The notes under the pieces were generated by a model. It had not been told where the DNA came from. It did no database searches and saw only the letters and a list, made by a program, of their open reading frames with translations. Of a stretch of 15,323 nucleotides of DNA, positions 5,989 through 12,386 are shown one piece after another. Position numbers and translations under genes: made by a program. Every line of letters begins with the position of its first letter. The first letter of the stretch is position 1. This DNA comes from CAZLCC01 sp964558365 (lineage in GTDB: Bacteria > Patescibacteriota > Saccharimonadia > Saccharimonadales > Saccharimonadaceae), in contig CAZLCC010000006.1 of assembly GCA_964558365.1 (NCBI GenBank), forward strand, positions 1-15,323, in the 5' to 3' direction.

Positions 5989-8439
5989 ATGCAGAGATAT
6001 AATCCAATAGACATAGAAGCAAAATGGCAAAAAGTTTGGGAAAAAGAAGGTACATATAAAACAGACCTTTTAGACGACAGCAAGCCAAAATATTACGGTT
6101 TAAGCATGCTTCCTGGCATTACGGGTGCTGGAATTCACACGGGGCATGGCCGAACATTTCAGTTTAGTGATATAAAAGTTCGGGCAAAACGTCAGCAAGG
6201 TTTTAACGCCTATAATCCAATTGGCTGGGACTCTTTTGGTTTACCAGTTGAAAACTATGCAATCAAAATTGGTAAAAAACCTCGTGAAGCTCATGACGAA
6301 GCTTTGGTTAATTTTAAAAAACAGCTCAAGCGCTTGGGCTACAGCTATGATTGGTCAAAAGAAATCAGCACAGCAGATCCAGAATATTACAAATGGACGC
6401 AGTGGATTTTTAATAAGCTTTATGAACATGGCTTGGCGTATCAAAAAGAAAGTCCGCAGTGGTGGTGCGAAACAGATAAAACGGTGCTTGCAAACGAGCA
6501 AGTTGAAGGTGGAAAGTGTTGGCGTTGCGGCAATCCAGTCACAAAAAAGAACTTAAAACAATGGTTCTTTAAAATTACTGAATATGCTGATGAAATGCTT
6601 GAAGCAACAGATGATCTGAACTGGACCGAAATGGTAAAAACCATGCAAAAAAACTGGATTGGTCGCTCTGTTGGCGCGGAAGTAGATTTTAAAGTTGACA
6701 GTGAAGAAAATGAAATTATCAAAGTTTTTACCACTCGCCCAGACACACTTTTTGGTGCAACTTTTATAGTGCTTGCGCCAGAGCATGCGCTGGTAAAAAC
6801 CCTCACAAAAGAAACTCAAAAAGAAGAAGTTGAAAAGTATATACAACAAGCGGCAGTTAAGTCTGATATTGATCGAATGGATATGAGCCGTGAAAAAACG
6901 GGTGTCTTCACTGGCTCTTATGCGGTCAATCCAGTTAATGGCAAAAAAGTGCCAATATGGATTGCAGATTATGTGCTTACTGGCTATGGCACAGGTGCAA
7001 TCATGGCAGTACCGGCTCATGATGAGCGCGATAATGAATTTGCTAAAAAATTTGATATTCCAATTATTCAGGTGATCGAAAAACCTGAAGAAAGTAAAGA
7101 TACAGGTTGCTATACGGGTGAAGGGAATTTGGTTAATTCGGGAGCATTTGATGGCATGCCAAGCGATGAAGCCCGAGAGGAAATTGTTGCGTGGCTAAAT
7201 CAGCAAGGTGTTGGAAAAGAAAAAACAAACTACAAAATGCACGACTGGCTTATTAGCAGACAACGCTACTGGGGGGCGCCAATCCCTATTGTTCATTGTG
7301 AAAAAGACGGGGCTGTGCCAATTCCAGACAAAGATTTACCAGTTATTTTGCCAGAGGTTGAAGATTTTAAACCAACTGGCGGTAATACTTCGGTGTTAGC
7401 AGAGGTAAGCGATTGGGTAAATACAACCTGCCCAAAGTGCGGTGGCCCTGCAAAGCGCGAAACCGACACAATGGATGGCTACGCTTGCTCAAGTTGGTAT
7501 TTCTTGCGATACCTTGACCCGTTTAATGATAAACAGGCATGGAACCCTGAGGTGGCGAACCATTGGATGCCAGTTGATTTTTATAATGGCGCAGATCATG
7601 CTACAGCGCATCTTCTTTATGCACGATTTTGGACACGATTCTTCTATAAACTTGGGCTTGTAGATGACCCAGAACCGTTTAAAAAGATGATGTACAATGC
7701 TTATATTTTGGCACCAGACGGTCTAAAAATGAGTAAATCAAAAGGTAATGTGATCGATCCGCTTGAGGTGATGGATAGTGGCTATGGTGCGGATAGTTTG
7801 CGCGTGTATGAAATGTTTATTGCGCCGTATGACATGGAGGCACCGTGGGATACGCGTGGCGTGCCTGGGGCATACCGTTTCTTAAACCGTACCTGGAATT
7901 TAGTCCAAGAATATCTTGAGGGCGAAGAGGTTTCATTAAGTAAAGAAGATGAAGCAAAAATTCTTACCATTGCGCATAAGACGATTAGAAAAGTAACTGA
8001 AGATATTGAAAATGATAAATTTAACACCGCTGTTTCAGCCATGATGGAGGCTGTGAATAGCTATTTTAAGCTAAAAGAAGAAATTGGCATTGGCAAGAAT
8101 GATGAATGGAAAACCTGCCTTGAGAGCTTACTGCAGGTGCTGGCGCCATTTGCGCCACATATTACAGAAGAGCTATGGCATCAGCTTGGCAATAAAAAAA
8201 CAATCCATATCGATAACTGGCCAGAGTGGGATGAAAAATACCTAGTTGAAGACGTAGTAACAGTGGTTATACAGGTAAATGGTAAATTACGTGCAAAATT
8301 AGAACTTTCACCAGAAGCAAGTGAAGAAGAAGTAATTGCTGCCGCAAAAGCACATGAAAAAATCGCCCCTTTGCTCAGCACGACAGAGCTAAAAAGAGCG
8401 ATTTATATTAAAGGGAGAGTAGTTAATCTAGTTATTTAG
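5989..8439 (+). CDS. leuS: Leucyl-tRNA synthetase
   Basis: This 816-residue class I aminoacyl-tRNA synthetase charges tRNA-Leu with leucine in the cytoplasm. The N-terminal YNPIDIEAKWQK is typical of bacterial LeuS. The HIGH-type motif is H50-T-G-H53. A cysteine cluster (WWCET and GKCWRCG, near 160-182) resembles the zinc-binding insertion. The CP1 editing domain is present, with TTRPDTLFGAT and the downstream MAVPAHDERD segment that carries the conserved editing aspartate. A second CxxC (TTCPKCGG) lies near the leucine-specific region. K580-M-S-K-S584 is the second ATP-binding signature. The anticodon-binding helices and a short C-terminal domain (VVIQVNGKLRAKLEL) complete the enzyme. Length is slightly below the common 860 residues. 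The stop is TAG, the only one in the window. The last 8 bases overlap the end of a convergent minus-strand gene. Confidence 0.97.
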   Translation: MQRYNPIDIEAKWQKVWEKEGTYKTDLLDDSKPKYYGLSMLPGITGAGIHTGHGRTFQFSDIKVRAKRQQGFNAYNPIGWDSFGLPVENYAIKIGKKPREAHDEALVNFKKQLKRLGYSYDWSKEISTADPEYYKWTQWIFNKLYEHGLAYQKESPQWWCETDKTVLANEQVEGGKCWRCGNPVTKKNLKQWFFKITEYADEMLEATDDLNWTEMVKTMQKNWIGRSVGAEVDFKVDSEENEIIKVFTTRPDTLFGATFIVLAPEHALVKTLTKETQKEEVEKYIQQAAVKSDIDRMDMSREKTGVFTGSYAVNPVNGKKVPIWIADYVLTGYGTGAIMAVPAHDERDNEFAKKFDIPIIQVIEKPEESKDTGCYTGEGNLVNSGAFDGMPSDEAREEIVAWLNQQGVGKEKTNYKMHDWLISRQRYWGAPIPIVHCEKDGAVPIPDKDLPVILPEVEDFKPTGGNTSVLAEVSDWVNTTCPKCGGPAKRETDTMDGYACSSWYFLRYLDPFNDKQAWNPEVANHWMPVDFYNGADHATAHLLYARFWTRFFYKLGLVDDPEPFKKMMYNAYILAPDGLKMSKSKGNVIDPLEVMDSGYGADSLRVYEMFIAPYDMEAPWDTRGVPGAYRFLNRTWNLVQEYLEGEEVSLSKEDEAKILTIAHKTIRKVTEDIENDKFNTAVSAMMEAVNSYFKLKEEIGIGKNDEWKTCLESLLQVLAPFAPHITEELWHQLGNKKTIHIDNWPEWDEKYLVEDVVTVVIQVNGKLRAKLELSPEASEEEVIAAAKAHEKIAPLLSTTELKRAIYIKGRVVNLVI

Positions 8440-8740
8440 ATTCGTGATCATGTTTCCAGTTTTCATAGGCTGGCTGACCTGCGTAAAAGTCATCTAGTTG
8501 CCTTTCTTTGGGAGTAGGCTGGTTGAGTGTATCTGCTGTAGTCTTAATACCCAGTCCAATACCTGTAATAACGAGCGGTAGCGCAACAAATGCTAGAGCC
8601 TTCTCGGTTTTGCTATATGTGCCATTGTGTCCTTTTGCGCGGCGTTCATTAGACTCATTTTGGCTATGCTGAGCCTCTCGTCCAATACTTTCTGTTGATT
8701 CTTCGTAGCGTGTTGTGTGTGGGTTATTACGTTCTTTCAT
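8432..8740 (-). CDS. Small single-helix membrane protein, function unknown
   Basis: I do not recognise this 102-residue protein. It starts with a highly charged, Asn/Glu/His-rich hydrophilic segment (about residues 1-46). One hydrophobic helix follows (ALAFVALPLVITGIGLGI), and then a polar tail ending NWKHDHESK. The ATG at 8740 is chosen over two upstream in-frame ATGs (8752 and 8791). A strong promoter lies just upstream, its -10 box overlaps the ATG at 8752, and the ATG at 8791 lies upstream of the promoter. Transcription would begin only a few bases before 8740. The gene converges on leuS and overlaps its last 8 bases, with no terminator between them. Confidence 0.6.
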   Translation of the reverse strand: MKERNNPHTTRYEESTESIGREAQHSQNESNERRAKGHNGTYSKTEKALAFVALPLVITGIGLGIKTTADTLNQPTPKERQLDDFYAGQPAYENWKHDHESK

Positions 8741-8750
8741 AACGCTATTC

Positions 8751-8779
8751 ATAATAGCATATAACCATAAGCGTGTCAA
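8751..8779 (-). promoter_or_regulatory. Near-consensus promoter of the small membrane protein gene
   Basis: On the minus strand TTGACA (8779-8774), a 17-bp spacer and TGC-TATTAT (-10 hexamer 8756-8751) are followed 10 nt later by the ATG at 8740. This is the strongest sigma-70-type promoter in the window, with a perfect -35, ideal spacing and an extended -10. Confidence 0.7.
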
Positions 8780-8817
8780 TACTTTATACAATAAAGATTA
8801 ATATTTTACTAATCTTC

Positions 8818-8846
8818 TTGAGAAGAAAGGTATTTTCAGCTATAAT
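8818..8846 (+). promoter_or_regulatory. Promoter of rpmF (and probably nusB onward)
   Basis: TTGAGA (8818-8823), a 17-bp spacer and a perfect TATAAT (8841-8846) precede a leader of about 46 nt. The leader ends in a strong AAAAGGAG Shine-Dalgarno sequence (8882-8889) before the ATG at 8899. This fits a highly expressed ribosomal protein operon. Confidence 0.7.
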
Positions 8847-8898
8847 ATATTACAAGTTTTAATAAATTTAATATCAAGATGAAAAGGAGTTTGCTCAT

Positions 8899-9045
8899 AT
8901 GGGAAAACCGAAAAAGCAAACCACATCACGCAAGACAGGTATGCGTCGCAGCCACCACGCTCTAAAGCTGGCACGAGCAGTTAATGCTAAGTCTCCTGTA
9001 AAGGTATTCACCACAAAGCGTGAAAGTGGAAAAAAAGATAAGTAA
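8899..9045 (+). CDS. rpmF: 50S ribosomal protein bL32
   Basis: This 48-residue basic protein begins GKPKKQTTSRKTGMRRSHHAL, the characteristic N-terminal pattern of bL32 (basic KK.T.S/TR..MRR.HHAL). It is a structural protein of the large ribosomal subunit near the peptidyl-transferase region. It is shorter than the usual 56-60 residues and has none of the C-terminal zinc-ribbon cysteines seen in many bL32 proteins; the tail is instead Lys/Ser-rich. A very strong Shine-Dalgarno sequence and a near-consensus promoter agree with high expression. It is followed after 67 bp by nusB. Confidence 0.88.
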   Translation: MGKPKKQTTSRKTGMRRSHHALKLARAVNAKSPVKVFTTKRESGKKDK

Positions 9046-9112
9046 TCTAACTCACCTCTGTTAAGAGGGCAGAATTTAAGCACATTTCAAATATAACAAA
9101 AGGAACCAAACT

Positions 9113-9571
9113 ATGGCATCAAATCGTCATCTCGGTCGCATCATTGCACTGCAAACACTTTACGAAGCAGAGTTTCGCTCGGCAGCGAACGATAAATCTG
9201 TCAGTCTTGACGAAGTGTTAAAGCGAAATCTAGAACGATATGATAAAACAGTCGAAGATAAAGAGTTTGTGAAGCGTCTAACAGAGGGCGTAAGTGGCTC
9301 TAAAACTGAGCTAGACGCAATTATTCAGCCGATTGCTCCAGAGTGGCCGCTTGCCCAAATTGCCCGAATTGATCTGACGATTTTAAGAATGGCGGTCTAT
9401 GAGCTCAAAGAAATGCAAGATATTGTTCCGCCTAAGGTAGCAATTAATGAAGCTGTTGAGCTTGCTAAAGCGTTTGGTTCTGATAACTCATCTAAATTTG
9501 TTAATGGCGTGCTGGGAACAGCGTATCGCACGTTAACAGAGGAGGGCCCGAATGCAGACACCAAAGTTTAA
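9113..9571 (+). CDS. nusB: Transcription antitermination factor NusB
   Basis: This 152-residue, all-helical RNA-binding protein joins NusE (ribosomal protein uS10) at boxA to support antitermination of rRNA operons. Family features are the N-terminal basic helix NRHLGRIIALQTLYEAEF, WPLAQIARIDLTILRMAVYEL in the middle, and the C-terminal NEAVELAKAFGSDNSSKFVNGVLG, which is the most conserved stretch of NusB. Length is normal. The Shine-Dalgarno sequence is AAAGGA, 9 nt before the ATG. No separate promoter is seen, so it is probably read from the rpmF promoter. Its last 20 bases overlap the start of the Nudix gene, a sign of translational coupling. Confidence 0.94.
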   Translation: MASNRHLGRIIALQTLYEAEFRSAANDKSVSLDEVLKRNLERYDKTVEDKEFVKRLTEGVSGSKTELDAIIQPIAPEWPLAQIARIDLTILRMAVYELKEMQDIVPPKVAINEAVELAKAFGSDNSSKFVNGVLGTAYRTLTEEGPNADTKV

Positions 9572-10049
9572 TCGTTTTAAGAAATATTTTAATCGTAATA
9601 AAAAATCATCTATTCAAGAGATTGTGCGTGAACCAACCTCTGGTGGAGTTGTGTTTCGTCGAAATAAAAAGAATGAAGTTGAGATTCTGCTTATTCAAGA
9701 TGCGAAAGATCGTTGGACAATTCCAAAAGGACATATTGAAGAGGGCGAAACAGCAAAAGAAACAGCGGTGCGCGAGATTGGCGAAGAGGCTGGTTTAGAG
9801 AAAGTAAAGGTTATAAACTGGCTTGGAAAAATTAATTTTCGTTATCGACGAGTGAACACGCTTGTTTTAATGACAACGCAGATTTATCTTGTGCAAGCGC
9901 AAGGAGATACAGATAAAATTAAAAAAGAAGAATGGATGAACGGCATCAAGTGGTTTCCCTTCCAAGAGGCACTTGAAAAGATTGAGTATGAAGATATAGG
10001 AAAACTGATTTTGCTTGCTATGCAAAGGATCCGAAAGGCAGGGCTGTAA
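9552..10049 (+). CDS. Nudix hydrolase
   Basis: This 165-residue protein carries a complete Nudix box at residues 60-82: G60, E66, R74-E75, E78-E79 and G81 match GX5EX7REUXEEXGU. The signature binds divalent metal and hydrolyses a nucleoside diphosphate linked to another moiety. The preceding TSGGVVFRR and WTIPKGHIEEGE resemble the diadenosine tetraphosphate (Ap4A) pyrophosphatase / MutT-like subgroup, but the substrate cannot be fixed from sequence. Residues 5-18 form an unusual Phe/Lys/Arg/Asn-rich basic leader (KFNRFKKYFNRNKK) that could contact RNA. The start overlaps nusB and lies behind an AGGAGG placed inside the nusB coding end. rnc begins 4 nt after its stop, so the trio is tightly coupled. 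Confidence 0.9.
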   Translation: MQTPKFNRFKKYFNRNKKSSIQEIVREPTSGGVVFRRNKKNEVEILLIQDAKDRWTIPKGHIEEGETAKETAVREIGEEAGLEKVKVINWLGKINFRYRRVNTLVLMTTQIYLVQAQGDTDKIKKEEWMNGIKWFPFQEALEKIEYEDIGKLILLAMQRIRKAGL

Positions 10050-10053
10050 AATA

Positions 10054-10761
10054 GTGGACATTACGCCATATAAAGAGTTTGCAGAAGAAAAGCTTGGGGT
10101 TACTTTTAATAACATTGAACTGTTAGTCACAGCGCTCACTCACCGAAGTTATGTGAATGAGCATAAACGAAGCACAAAAGAGCATAATGAGCGCCTAGAA
10201 TTTTTGGGTGATGCGGTTTTGGAGCTTGTGGTAACAGATTATTTGTTTAGTAATTATGAAGAGCCAGAGGGTATTTTAACAAGTTGGCGAGCTGCACTTG
10301 TACGTACAGAAAGCATTGGCGAAGCTGGCGAAAAACTTGGCTACGAAGAACTCTTGCGCCTTTCTCGGGGGGAAAAGCAAGGCAGTCCGCGCGCTAGGCA
10401 GCAAATTATGGCTAACGCATTTGAGGCAATAACAGGGGCGATCTATCTTGATCAAGGATATGACGCAGCGCAGAAGTTTATCGCAGTTAATATTCTAAGC
10501 AAGCTCGATCAGATTCTAAAGAGTGGCAGTTGGCGAGATCCAAAGTCTTACCTTCAAGAAGCCGCGCAGCGAGTAGACGGGCACACCCCTGTTTATAAAG
10601 TGCTTGAAGAAGAAGGCCCGGATCATGATAAAACCTTTACACTTGGCGTATATGTTGGTCCAAAATTAATGGGCAAGGGGAGCGGACCCTCTAAGCAAGT
10701 AGCACAACAAATAGCCGCAAAAGAGGCTTTAAAGAAGTATGAAACGCGCCAGAAGTCCTAA
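10054..10761 (+). CDS. rnc: Ribonuclease III
   Basis: This 235-residue double-stranded RNA endonuclease acts in rRNA precursor processing and mRNA turnover. The signature ERLEFLGDAVL is at residues 46-56, with catalytic E49 and D53. The second metal-binding motif reads N121-A-F-E124, with Asn where most enzymes have Asp. The C-terminal double-stranded RNA-binding domain spans about 163-231 (DPKSYLQEAAQ, TPVYKVLEEEGPDHDKTF, GKGSGPSKQVAQQIAAKEAL). The GTG at 10054 is taken as the start, 4 nt after the Nudix stop. It gives the expected DITPYKEF N terminus; the frame is open to a TTG inside the Nudix gene but those residues look non-native. Co-transcription with nusB and the Nudix gene is likely. 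Confidence 0.94.
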   Translation: MDITPYKEFAEEKLGVTFNNIELLVTALTHRSYVNEHKRSTKEHNERLEFLGDAVLELVVTDYLFSNYEEPEGILTSWRAALVRTESIGEAGEKLGYEELLRLSRGEKQGSPRARQQIMANAFEAITGAIYLDQGYDAAQKFIAVNILSKLDQILKSGSWRDPKSYLQEAAQRVDGHTPVYKVLEEEGPDHDKTFTLGVYVGPKLMGKGSGPSKQVAQQIAAKEALKKYETRQKS

Positions 10762-10766
10762 ACAGA

Positions 10767-10795
10767 TTGACTAGAGGTGGATAGTAGCGTAAAAT
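10767..10795 (+). promoter_or_regulatory. Promoter of rpsP
   Basis: TTGACT (10767-10772), a 17-bp spacer and TAAAAT (10790-10795) lie in the 85-bp gap after rnc. They are followed by an untranslated leader of about 45 nt with AAAGGA (10828-10833) before the ATG at 10847. Confidence 0.6.
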
Positions 10796-10846
10796 AGGCA
10801 AAAGTTGATAATAAAACTAAAGTAAGAAAAGGAAGTAAAGAATATT

Positions 10847-11287
10847 ATGCTCGCAATTCGTTTGCAACGTCTTGGCCGAAAGGGCTACCCAGTTTACCGT
10901 GTGGCTGTTCAAGAGGCGCAGCGTCATCCATCAAGCGGTCGAGTGGTCGCATATGTTGGTAACTACAACCCCCACACAAAAGAAGTAAAGTTTGACAAAG
11001 AAAAAGTAGGCTTTTATCTAAAGAATGGTGCCCAGCCATCTCCACGAGTGGTGAAGCTGCTTGAAGCTGAAAAGATTGCCTTGCCAGATTGGGTAAAAAA
11101 GGCGTCTAAGAAGGAAAAAGCAATTCGCAACCCAGAAAAACTACGTAAAAACCAGCCAAAAGAAGAGGTTGCTGAAGAGCTAGAAGCTGAATCTACCCCC
11201 GAAGAGGCGGTTGAAGAAACAGTAAAAGAAGAAGCCGAACAAGCTCCTACCGAAGAAACCAAAGAAACCGACGGCGAAGGCGCCTAA
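10847..11287 (+). CDS. rpsP: 30S ribosomal protein bS16 with a long acidic C-terminal tail
   Basis: Residues 1-82 are a typical bS16: MLAIRLQRLGRKGYPVYRV at the start, VAYVGNYNPHTKEV in the middle and the VGFYLKNGAQPSPRVVKLL region. It is a small-subunit assembly protein that binds 16S rRNA. The family is normally 80-95 residues; this one has 146. The extra part is first basic (KKASKKEKAIRNPEKLRKNQPK, about 84-105). From about 106 it is a low-complexity run rich in Glu, Ala and Thr ending GEGA. The tail is probably disordered and could contact other ribosomal or RNA-binding proteins; no function is known to me. The gene precedes khpA, the usual bacterial neighbour, but khpA has its own promoter. 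Confidence 0.94.
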   Translation: MLAIRLQRLGRKGYPVYRVAVQEAQRHPSSGRVVAYVGNYNPHTKEVKFDKEKVGFYLKNGAQPSPRVVKLLEAEKIALPDWVKKASKKEKAIRNPEKLRKNQPKEEVAEELEAESTPEEAVEETVKEEAEQAPTEETKETDGEGA

Positions 11288-11300
11288 AGTTAAAAAATCT

Positions 11301-11329
11301 TTGCAAGCTGCTTACGCTTCAGCTACAAT
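11301..11329 (+). promoter_or_regulatory. Promoter of khpA
   Basis: TTGCAA (11301-11306), a 17-bp spacer and TACAAT (11324-11329) sit just after the rpsP stop. They are followed by a leader of about 36 nt with an AAGGAGG Shine-Dalgarno sequence (11361-11367) close to the ATG at 11372. Confidence 0.6.
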
Positions 11330-11371
11330 AAAGCTAGAAGCAGTAATTGGAGTAATTCCTAAGGAGGCAGC

Positions 11372-11797
11372 ATGACCACAATTGATCAGCAATTTATAGA
11401 ATATATCGTAAAATCACTTGTTAGCAATCCTGACGATGTAGTTATAGAACGACGCATCGACGAAAAAGGTGTTCTTTTAGAGCTGACGGTAAATGCTGAA
11501 GACCTTGGCCGTGTTATTGGTAAGCGAGGAATTACAGCACAAAGTTTGCGAACGCTTTTAAGGGCACTTGGCACAAAAAATGATGCTCGTTATAACCTTA
11601 AAATTGTAAATAACGATGGTGATGACCATCGCCCTGCGCGACAAGAAAAGCCAGCACAGGAAGAAGATATTACACCAGCAGCAACAGAGGAAGACCAGTC
11701 TGTGCAAAACTCTACCACCGAAGATGTGGAAAACGAGTCAGACTTAACAAAAAATACGCGAAAAGAGCTTGCAGAACTCGACGACCTCGATATATAA
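11372..11797 (+). CDS. khpA: KhpA-like KH-domain RNA-binding protein with acidic C-terminal extension
   Basis: The first ~80 residues form a single KH domain of the KhpA (YlqC) type, with the RNA-binding loop GRVIGKRG at 46-53 followed by ITAQSLRTLLRALG. KhpA proteins are small (about 75-80 residues) and in several bacteria act with KhpB/Jag as general RNA chaperones. Here the protein has 141 residues: after HRPARQEKPA the tail (about 86-141) is acidic and low in complexity, ending KELAELDDLDI. It lies directly after rpsP, the conserved position of khpA. A very strong Shine-Dalgarno sequence suggests high expression. A similar acidic tail on the adjacent bS16 is notable. Confidence 0.9.
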   Translation: MTTIDQQFIEYIVKSLVSNPDDVVIERRIDEKGVLLELTVNAEDLGRVIGKRGITAQSLRTLLRALGTKNDARYNLKIVNNDGDDHRPARQEKPAQEEDITPAATEEDQSVQNSTTEDVENESDLTKNTRKELAELDDLDI

Positions 11798-11835
11798 TCA
11801 TTAACAGTTCAAAGCACAAAATATTGCGAGAACAA

Positions 11836-11872
11836 AAGCTTCTGCGAGCTTAACTAAAGTTGAGAGCTTTAT
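11836..11872. other. Small hairpin downstream of khpA
   Basis: An outer AAAGCT (about 11836) pairs with AGCTTT (about 11866), and an inner CTTAACT pairs with AGTTGAG around a 2-nt loop (one G-U pair). It may be part of the khpA 3' end or a small structured RNA. There is no T-tract after it. Confidence 0.3.
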
Positions 11873-11877
11873 GTGTT

Positions 11878-11916
11878 TAAATAATCCGTCCTTAGTGGCG
11901 GGTTATTTAGGTTTTA
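11878..11916 (+). terminator. Probable terminator of khpA
   Basis: A 13-bp stem (11878-11890 with 11897-11909, two G-U pairs) closes a 6-nt loop (CTTAGT) and is followed by the short T-run GGTTTTAG. The stem is strong; the T-tract is weak. Confidence 0.5.
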
Positions 11917-11925
11917 GACTTATGA

Positions 11926-11966
11926 CGCAACCAGACGAGTAACATGAATTTACTAGTCTGGTTGCG
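11926..11966. repeat. 41-nt hairpin with perfect 11-bp arms
   Basis: CGCAACCAGAC (11926-11936) and GTCTGGTTGCG (11956-11966) are perfect inverse complements. Inside the loop, AGTAA (11938-11942) and TTACT (11950-11954) pair again around a 7-nt loop. No T-tract follows on either strand, so it is not an ordinary intrinsic terminator. It directly abuts the inverted-repeat arm at 11967. Confidence 0.6.
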
Positions 11967-12280
11967 AGGACAGAGAAGCTCCTCGCGAGAAAGCTCTTAA
12001 TGAATCAGGGTCATCCTTGCGTCGGAGAATATCCCCTTGCTGTTATTGGGCAAAATACCCATATCAATCAGCGAAAGATTCTTCTCTTCTCCGTCGATTT
12101 CAGCTTGGACCATGTAGTCCCTCCCTCGACCTTTTACGGGCCTGGATCGGAAGACACCTTTTTCTTTTCTTCCTTCGGTGAAGTTTAGAACGACAGTGAA
12201 CTCAACACCAGGTTGAATTTTTTTCTCGACATCTGTAATGTCATTACCTCGAAGTTGCGACATACAAGCCTCTCTGTCCT
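11967..12280. repeat. Inverted repeat flanking the 88-aa minus-strand gene
   Basis: AGGACAGAGAAGCT (11967-11980) and AGCCTCTCTGTCCT (12267-12280) are inverse complements at 13 of 14 positions; the odd one can form a G-U pair in RNA. In the minus-strand transcript the right arm forms the 5' leader including the Shine-Dalgarno sequence, and the left arm lies in the 3' untranslated part. No obvious target-site duplication flanks the repeats. Confidence 0.55.
11997..12263 (-). CDS. Unknown 88-residue protein between khpA and trmD
   Basis: I do not recognise this small soluble protein. It has no signal peptide, membrane helix or cysteine. After a polar start (SQLRGNDITDVEKKIQPG), it has alternating strand-like segments: EFTVVLNFTEGRKEKGVF, RDYMVQAEIDGEEKNLSLIDMG and a basic middle (RSRPVKGRGR). 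The pattern would suit a small beta-barrel, possibly nucleic-acid-binding, but this is a guess from composition. The ATG at 12263 follows AGAGAGG (12279-12273), a moderate Shine-Dalgarno sequence. The gene points against khpA and trmD, occupies the place where rimM is often found, and is flanked by complementary sequences. It ends in TAA. Confidence 0.6.
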   Translation of the reverse strand: MSQLRGNDITDVEKKIQPGVEFTVVLNFTEGRKEKGVFRSRPVKGRGRDYMVQAEIDGEEKNLSLIDMGILPNNSKGIFSDARMTLIH

Positions 12281-12332
12281 AATTTTTATCATGAACTAGC
12301 CATGACTTTACATCCTTGCGTACACAAGAACT

Positions 12333-12354
12333 AATAATATTTTAAAATATTATT
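12333..12354. repeat. Perfect 22-bp AT-only palindrome upstream of trmD
   Basis: AATAATATTTT and AAAATATTATT are perfect inverse complements with no spacer. They lie 20-41 bp upstream of the trmD -10 box and upstream of the divergent minus-strand gene. It could be an UP-like element, a protein-binding site or chance in an AT-rich gap. Confidence 0.4.
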
Positions 12355-12370
12355 ATATATAAAGCAATAA

Positions 12371-12379
12371 TGTTATACT
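12371..12379 (+). promoter_or_regulatory. Extended -10 promoter of trmD
   Basis: TG-T-TATACT ends 7 nt before the trmD ATG at 12387. There is no Shine-Dalgarno sequence in AAATCAG, so the message should be leaderless. No -35 is convincing. Confidence 0.6.
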
Positions 12380-12386
12380 AAATCAG

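Noticed and set aside
8741..8791. Longer start for the small membrane protein (ATG 8791 or 8752).
   Set aside because: A near-consensus promoter occupies 8751-8779, so these codons would lie upstream of or within the promoter.
9056..9069. CCTCT/AGAGG hairpin between rpmF and nusB as a terminator.
   Set aside because: The stem is five base pairs with a 4-nt loop and no T-tract; it may modulate readthrough at most.
12000..12188. Plus-strand ORF opposite the 88-aa gene.
   Set aside because: It has no ribosome-binding site or promoter and an unnatural composition; the minus-strand frame has an RBS and a protein-like composition.
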